Source: Camarhynchus parvulus
Taxonomy: Eukaryota > Chordata > Aves > Passeriformes > Thraupidae
Assembly (NCBI RefSeq): GCF_901933205.1
Contig: NC_044576.1
Span: forward strand, 4,311,024 to 4,375,023
Reading direction: 5' to 3'
DNA length: 64,000 nucleotides
Both the position numbers and the translations under genes were made by a program. Of this stretch, positions 59,129-64,000 are shown one piece after another. Each line of letters opens with the position of its first letter. The first letter of the stretch is position 1. The notes beneath the pieces were generated by a model that was given only the letters and a program-made list of their open reading frames with translations, was not told the origin of the DNA and made no database searches.

Positions 59129-59137
59129 TCTTTGAAT
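59129..59137 (-). CDS. PCDH15: PCDH15 9-nt microexon
   Basis: On the minus strand the nine bases ATTCAAAGA lie between a good acceptor (pyrimidine-rich tract, then CCAAACAG) and a near-perfect donor (GTAAGTAT). Joined to the CA left by the transmembrane exon and the G that opens the juxtamembrane exon, it reads Q-F-K-E-R-Q-A-E-C. Remembered mammalian PCDH15 has F-K-V at this exact place between YRQ and RQAEC, and without the microexon the bird product would lack those residues. Because it is nine bases long and starts and ends in the same phase, skipping it keeps frame, so it may be an alternative cassette. It encodes the first cytoplasmic residues after the membrane. It is far too short for automatic ORF or homology calling. 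Both splice sites and the family sequence agree, so I am fairly confident. Confidence 0.85.
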
Positions 59138-61010
59138 CTGTTTGGTTGCAGAAAAAAAAGAGATAAAAAGGAAGGTTAAATAAATTCTGCTTCCAACAAC
59201 TGCCCATAACAGTGACTCTAACAGGAGTAATAAACTACAGGCTACTTAATTATTCCACACATCAAATTCCAGAATTAATGACTTGTTTAAAGAATCAGAA
59301 CTTCCAGAGCTGAACAGCATTTGGCTGCTATTTTTGATCCCCTGGAAACAATTCTGTAGTCAGCAGAAATACAAATTACAGCAGAGAATGAAAACAAGAC
59401 ATGAAAACATGAATATTTCTCCAGTTTTTTCTTAAGCAGGCACATTTTTAGACTTGTTTCTTTATATTGAATTATTTTTATGTAACAATATAAATAATAT
59501 AATTATTATTTTCTTTATATTTTCTCATTTTAGCATATTTCAAAATGTATAAAAGTACTTTTAATAATGAAGGAGCATCATTTTTGGTTATTATTTAGAA
59601 GATGCCATTCTTTTGTGATTATTAAATAATAAATAATTTATTAGTACCTTACAGGTATGTGCTGGATACTGGATTTCAAAGGAGTCATTTTTAGATTTAT
59701 TACTAAAGAAATATTTTAGGAAAAATACCAAGATTCCTTTGGAAAAGGAGTGAAAAAGGCTTGAATACAAAAACAAACCATGAGGCTCGGGATTTTAATT
59801 TAACTTCAAAATTCCTTTCATTTTCTTTGGCACTCTCCATAAAAATACAATTTATTCGCAATGGGCTGTTATAAATCCAACTCCAAGTCAGATCTCTAGA
59901 TTGGAAAAATGGGATTTTTGGATGAAATGAATTTAAGCAGATTCCTGAGAGCTCCTAAAAGAGATTGATGATGTTTAGATAATCTAACAGATGCCAAGGA
60001 AAAATGAGGCTGCTTCATTTCTTTAAGGAATCTGCAATTCAGATAATAGCCACCAATGAATTGCAAGATGAACTGGCTCATGGAAGCAATTTTTCCATAT
60101 TATTCTGGGAGAGAAAAAGCAGTTTGGGAATGATCTGCCACCCCGATGGTGCAGAAGTTGGTCAAGCTCTTCCAAACTTCTTTAAAAGGGTTTTTCTCTT
60201 CACCCAAAATGGGGAAAAGGGGATGTGAATATAATCATTAATTAAAGAATAAGTATTTGATTAAATGGATTTATAAATCTATGAACTGGAATATAATGTA
60301 TATGTAAATTTGTGAATATGATTTTTAAGTAGAGAATAAATCTATGAAAATACATAAAAATAAATAAATGAATAGATATGGAGTCTTTAAGTCCAAATGC
60401 AGCGATCTTAAGTATGAGTAGACCTGAAAATTTTAGTTGAAAGGAACTTGCTGCAGATATTGATTTGAATTAATTTATCAGCCAATTACTAGAATCTCTT
60501 CAGTGTATAAGAGGCAAGAGGAAATATCAAAAAGTATCTCTGATGTTTCCCTACAATGGCAGAAAACCAACTCTCTGGGAAACATTTGCAATTAAGAAGC
60601 TCAGGAAAAATTTTTTAGGATTTAAGCGAAAACATTGGAATCCTCTAATATGATTTTTGATTCTTGAAAAAACACTTTTTTCCTTTTTTTTTTTTTTGTA
60701 TGGAATTCAGCTCAGAATCTTCCCTTCTGTGTCCAACACCTGGGTTTTGAGCCGGTGTTTTGGCACAAAAATCCTGCACCGTGTTGGGAAACCTAGGATG
60801 CACTTCCCATGTTCATCACACCAAGCACTGAGCAACCCTTGTGGTGAGAAGCAGATTAAACCCATAAATTATATACTAGAAATCTAGATAATACATACAA
60901 AATATTACAGAAATAGGCAATAATAAATAGAAATTTATCTTGAAAAGATGAATAATCATCAAAGTGGCTCCACTACAAACTGCAGCACCTCTACTATGAC
61001 ATTACAAGCC
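59138..61010. other. PCDH15 intron between transmembrane exon and microexon
   Basis: Very AT-rich, with TAATAAATAAT-like stretches at 59460-59650 and 60240-60380. No further exon found. Confidence 0.5.
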
Positions 61011-61016
61011 CTGGGA

Positions 61017-61395
61017 TGTCACTGTCATATTTTTGGAAAAATCCTCTTTGGCCAGGATTCTTCTCCTGGGAAGCTGAGAAGCCTCAGAGAAAAGGGAAAA
61101 CAATATCATCTCATTTGCTTCTCCTGTGTTTTGCTGCTTTGGAATGTGGTTTGGAGATTATTTATCCAGCATGCGAATTGTTTTGACTTAATGACCAATC
61201 ACGGTCAGCTCTGGAAGGACTCACGAGTTTTTCACTAGTATCTTCTGTAAATATCCTTTCTCCATTCTTTAGTATAGTTTAGTATAGTATTCTTTAATAT
61301 AATATCAGTACATAAAATAATAAATTAGCCTTCTGAGAACATGGAGTCAGATTCATCATTTCCTTCCTGCCACGGGGGACCTCGAAAATTCCACA
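61017..61395 (+). mobile_element. Solo LTR of an endogenous retrovirus, copy 1
   Basis: A 379-bp element starts TGTCACTGTCAT and ends TTCCACA, giving TG...CA ends. It is flanked by a perfect 6-bp target duplication CTGGGA (61011-61016 and 61396-61401). It has a GACCAATCA box, a T/A-rich TTAGTATAG region and an AATAAA hexamer near its right end, typical of U3-R-U5 order on the plus strand. No internal retroviral sequence is present, so it is a solo LTR. It lies in the PCDH15 intron, antisense to the gene, with its end 46 bp from the transmembrane-exon donor. A second copy sits at 61964-62390. Confidence 0.9.
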
Positions 61396-61397
61396 CT

Positions 61398-61439
61398 GGG
61401 AGAGGAGGAGGAGGAGGAGAAGGAGGAGGAGGAGGAGGG
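61398..61439. repeat. (GGA)n microsatellite next to the transmembrane-exon donor
   Basis: GGA/GGAGA units fill the 42 bp between the right end of solo LTR copy 1 and the donor of the PCDH15 transmembrane exon (61446-61441). On the gene strand it is a CCT tract starting right after GTGAGTAC. Confidence 0.9.
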
Positions 61440-61446
61440 TACTCAC

Positions 61447-61665
61447 TGCCGGTAGCTGACCATGACGATGAGGATGGCTGGCATGCAGCACAGGAAGATG
61501 ATGACAGCCAGGGCCAGCAGTGCCCCCTCTGTGTAGCCCAGGGCCTGTGCCTGCTTCTTCACGTTGGCCACCACGTCCGGCGTGCGGATCTCCAGGATTC
61601 GCCCGCCCTGGCCCAGGTAGGGCTGGAAATCCTTGTTGATATCCAGCAGTTTGCCATCCAGAAAC
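61447..61665 (-). CDS. PCDH15: PCDH15 transmembrane exon
   Basis: This 219-nt exon encodes the membrane-proximal end of the ectodomain and the single transmembrane helix. Its acceptor is TTGAAG before 61665 and its donor is GTGAGT at 61446-61441. It starts with one base completing a codon from the upstream exon, then reads [16 protein letters not shown], followed by [13 protein letters not shown] and the juxtamembrane LGYTEGALL. The hydrophobic stretch from about residue 47 to 70 contains a CC pair in mid-membrane and ends in a polar VSYRQ stop-transfer. The last two bases (CA) are completed by the next exon as glutamine. In mammals this helix packs against LHFPL5 in the transduction complex. 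The exon sits between two solo LTRs, and a GGA/CCT tract begins three bases past the donor hexamer. The upstream exon was not found within the window. Confidence 0.96.
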
Positions 61666-61963
61666 CTTCAATGGCACAAAAACATCCCACTATTAGGGTC
61701 AAATTCATGAAGAGAGATTTAATTAGGGCAGGTTAACAGCCCAATAAAGAGCATACATTGTCTTTGTGGGCTTTGGAATAGTGGTGATTCCCTGTAATCC
61801 CAGTGCCAGGGACAATTCCAATGTACTTAACACCAGGACACAATTTAGACACTGAAAAGGAGGGCTGAGCTGAGCTCATCCTGATTTCCAGGGGCACAAA
61901 GTTCTTGCTGACATCACAAAGACCTTGCTTTGTGCTTTTGCTTCTCTGCTTTGATCCCTGGAC

Positions 61964-62390
61964 TGTCACTGTCATATTTTCTGAAAAATCCCTTCACCAG
62001 GATTTCTTCTCCTGGGAAGCTGAGAAACCTCAGAAAAGAATGAAAACAATAATTATCTGATTGCTTCTCCTTCTCCCTGTTTTGCTGCCTTGGAATGTGG
62101 TCTGGATACTGTTTACCAATTGGCCAATGTTTGATTGGTGTCGTGTGAATTGGTTTTATTTGATGACCAATCACCATCAGCTGTGTCGGACTCTGAGGAG
62201 TCAGTCACGAGTTTTTCATTATCATTTTTGTTAAACCTTCTGTCTGTATCCTTTTTCTTTCTTTAGTATAGTTTTAGTTTAGTATTCTTTAATATAATAT
62301 AATATCATAAAATAATAAATTGGCCTTCTGAGAACATGGATTCAGATTCTCATCTCTCACCTCCTCCTGGGGACCCTCACAAACACCACA
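61964..62390 (+). mobile_element. Solo LTR of an endogenous retrovirus, copy 2
   Basis: A 427-bp element of the same family as copy 1 starts TGTCACTGTCAT and ends ACACCACA. It has its own perfect 6-bp target duplication CTGGAC (61958-61963 and 62391-62396), different from copy 1, so the two are independent insertions. It is longer than copy 1 by about 48 bp. It lies upstream of the transmembrane exon in gene terms and is antisense to PCDH15. Confidence 0.9.
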
Positions 62391-62404
62391 CTGGACACAT
62401 CCCT

Positions 62405-62575
62405 AAGGACCACTCTGCCCAAAAGATCATCAAGGCAGTGGTGAAGTCACCAGCCCTGGAAGTGTTCAAAGAACCTGTGGATCTGGCACTTGGGGACACG
62501 GGCAGTGGTGGCCTTGGCAGTGCTCTGGATGTTGGATTTGATGACCTCAGATGTCTTTTCCACCCTTAATGATTT
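62405..62575 (+). mobile_element. CR1 fragment (sense)
   Basis: CCAGCCCTGGAAGTGTTCAA and CTTTTCCACCCTTAATGA; begins just right of solo LTR copy 2. Confidence 0.75.
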
Positions 62576-63849
62576 GCTGGGTTGCTGTTACCCTAAAATC
62601 AGGCAATTTTTAGAGGATTTGCTCAGCTTCTTAGGGAAATTCTTTGGCTGGCTGGATAAAAAATACATTGTCCAAAGCTTCAACTTCTGAAGGAAAATAA
62701 AAATCCTTGGATCACTCCAGAAGTGAGGATTCAGTGTCTCACAAGCTGTCAAACTCCAAAGACCAAAGTAGGAGATATGTTAGGATGGAGGATCCTAAAA
62801 GGTGGGAGCTATAGCAGAATTCCAGATCCTTACACATACAATGGTTCTCCCGGAGAAAGACAAGTGGGGAAAAAAACCTCCAGAAAATGTCAACTAAAAA
62901 ACAACAAAAAACTTCCATAAATATTTTTGTGTATAAACTCTCAATGTCCAAAGAAAGCCTGAGACAGCTTTGATTTCCTTACTCTGATCACAAGACAGAA
63001 ATTGCACTCCTCAAGGGCCATTTCTTTAAGGGCAGTAATTTCTTTTAATTGACTTCCCTTCAGATTAATTCCCTGATAAATCCTTGTAGTATTTCTTTTC
63101 TCTTTTTTTTTTTTTTTTTTGAATTTTAGGGAGAATCCACTCTGCTCGGGGTGTGTAATGGATCTCATCACAGGCAGAACAGCTCATCCTGAATGATGAA
63201 TTTGGGCTGGTTTCATGATACTGAGGGAAAAGGGGCTGCTCACCCCCATCCTCACAAAGGTGTCTGGAAGAATAATTCCCATTCCTGACGTCTTCCACAA
63301 ACCATTTCCTCGCTTCTTGAGAAAAAATGCCTTTTCCAACCTAAATGATGGCATAAAGTGGATAGAAACATTCTCTTGCTGCTCACTAGATGTCACTGGT
63401 GCATGTCCCACGTCCTTGGAGCTGGCAAAAGCCTTCCCAGCAGGACACATTAAATCCCTGGATGATTTTAAGCATCTCTCCCTTGAAATTCTGCTGGCAT
63501 TTTCCCGACAGAGCCTTTTTAACAGGTCCGTAACTCAGCCGTGAGCGTTTACTCCGTGATGGAACCTGACACGTTGTGCAGGAGCTTCACACAGTTTTCT
63601 TTTTAACAGGGGACATTTTCCACTTAATTTATGCAGGAGGAATTTGCTGCATTCAACTGGTTTTTATGCTCCAATAAATCAAAGCCTCTTCCCTTTATAA
63701 GATAGGAAAGGAGGCTGAACGTTTCAGTCTGGGAAATTATCTGAGTGCCTTCAGAGTCTTTTAGGGTTTGTGGAAGAGGGAGGACATAGTGAAGTACAGG
63801 TGCTATTCAGACCCATTTTTGGGGTGTAATCAAACAGATTTGGAGCAAA
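62576..63849. other. PCDH15 intron upstream of the transmembrane exon
   Basis: A T run lies at about 63102-63120. I looked for the upstream ectodomain exon ending in phase 2 and did not find one. Confidence 0.45.
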
Positions 63850-64000
63850 AATCAGAGGAGGAATGGCTGAGGGAGCTGGCAAGGGGCTGAGCCTGGAGCA
63901 AAGGAGGCTCAGGGGGACCTTGTGGCTCTGCACAACTCCCTGCCAGGAGGGGACAGCCAGGGGGGGTCGGGCTGTGCTGCCAGGGAACAGGGACAGGACA
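63850..64000 (+). mobile_element. CR1 fragment running off the window
   Basis: GGCTGAGGGAGCTGGCAAGG through GGCTGTGCTGCCAGGGAACA; same subfamily as 6169-6475 and 27205-27425. Confidence 0.85.

Larger units (their letters stand above)
39155..61665 (-). other. PCDH15: PCDH15 locus, 3' portion (transmembrane and cytoplasmic exons)
   Basis: This span is the 3' end of protocadherin-15, an atypical cadherin that forms the lower part of the hair-cell tip link and hands force to the mechanotransduction complex (TMC1/2, LHFPL5, TMIE). Ten exons could be joined with AG acceptors, GT donors and matching phases at every junction. Hallmarks are the membrane segment after [13 protein letters not shown], the juxtamembrane LYEELGDST, and three alternative last exons corresponding to CD1, CD2 and CD3 in the same genomic order as in mammals. 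The signal peptide and cadherin repeats are outside the window, to the right. The order of terminal exons implies that choosing CD2 or CD3 needs skipping of CD1, and CD3 needs skipping of CD2. The identification rests on remembered family sequence and on the complete exon logic, and is very secure. Confidence 0.96.

Noticed and set aside
61294..61677. 127-codon minus-strand frame with a poly-Leu run.
   Set aside because: Wrong frame across the transmembrane exon; the Leu run comes from the CCT microsatellite.
61017..62390. The two LTRs as ends of one provirus.
   Set aside because: The sequence between them is the PCDH15 exon and intron, and each LTR has its own target duplication.
61665..64000. 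Search for an upstream PCDH15 ectodomain exon.
   Set aside because: No minus-strand segment with an acceptor, a phase-2 donor and cadherin-like sequence was found, so it is taken to lie outside the window.

Overview
The window looks like nuclear DNA of a bird, probably a songbird. The gene in it has vertebrate GT-AG introns. The rest is littered with truncated CR1 LINE 3' ends, recognisable by the motif GGTTTGGGTTGGAAGG and by CTGCCATGGGCAGGGACACC, plus several solitary LTRs of endogenous retroviruses. The species itself cannot be read from the sequence.

The only gene I can support is the 3' part of PCDH15 (protocadherin-15, the lower half of the inner-ear tip link) on the minus strand, from 61665 down to about 39155. 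Ten coding exons can be placed with exact splice sites and continuous reading frame. They are a transmembrane exon (61447-61665), a 9-nt microexon (59129-59137), a juxtamembrane exon (58159-58269), the long CD1 terminal exon (52274-53684), four short shared exons of 22, 39, 74 and 133 nt (47482-47503, 46065-46103, 45307-45380, 44269-44401), the CD2 terminal exon (41691-43211) and the CD3 terminal exon (39448-39999). The ectodomain exons lie beyond the right edge. After the juxtamembrane exon, splicing either enters CD1 (stop) or skips it to the short exons, which then join CD2 (stop) or CD3 (stop). The three cytoplasmic tails end STAL, STSF and MTKL, and all fit a class I PDZ ligand. This matches the CD1/CD2/CD3 architecture known in mammals.

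Positions 1 to about 39150 lie downstream of the gene. I see no coding sequence there. It holds about 25 CR1 fragments in both orientations, three LTR-like elements inserted into CR1 copies (3936-4396, about 5762-6168, 22896-23563), a 262-bp tandem duplication (14862-15394), microsatellites (ATC, CA, CATCC), a G-rich minisatellite (about 27425-27885) and a curious array of repeated CCAAT/TATA/splice-donor cassettes (about 26060-27200).

The PCDH15 introns also hold CR1 copies, a four-fold 42-bp repeat, an AAAAT microsatellite, and two same-orientation solo LTRs with perfect 6-bp target duplications (61017-61395 and 61964-62390) that bracket the transmembrane exon. The most useful second looks are the 9-nt microexon, the LTR-bracketed transmembrane exon with a CCT tract right after its donor, the long CD2 tail, and the cassette array at 26-27 kb. 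Statements about mammalian PCDH15 come from memory of that family; no search was run.
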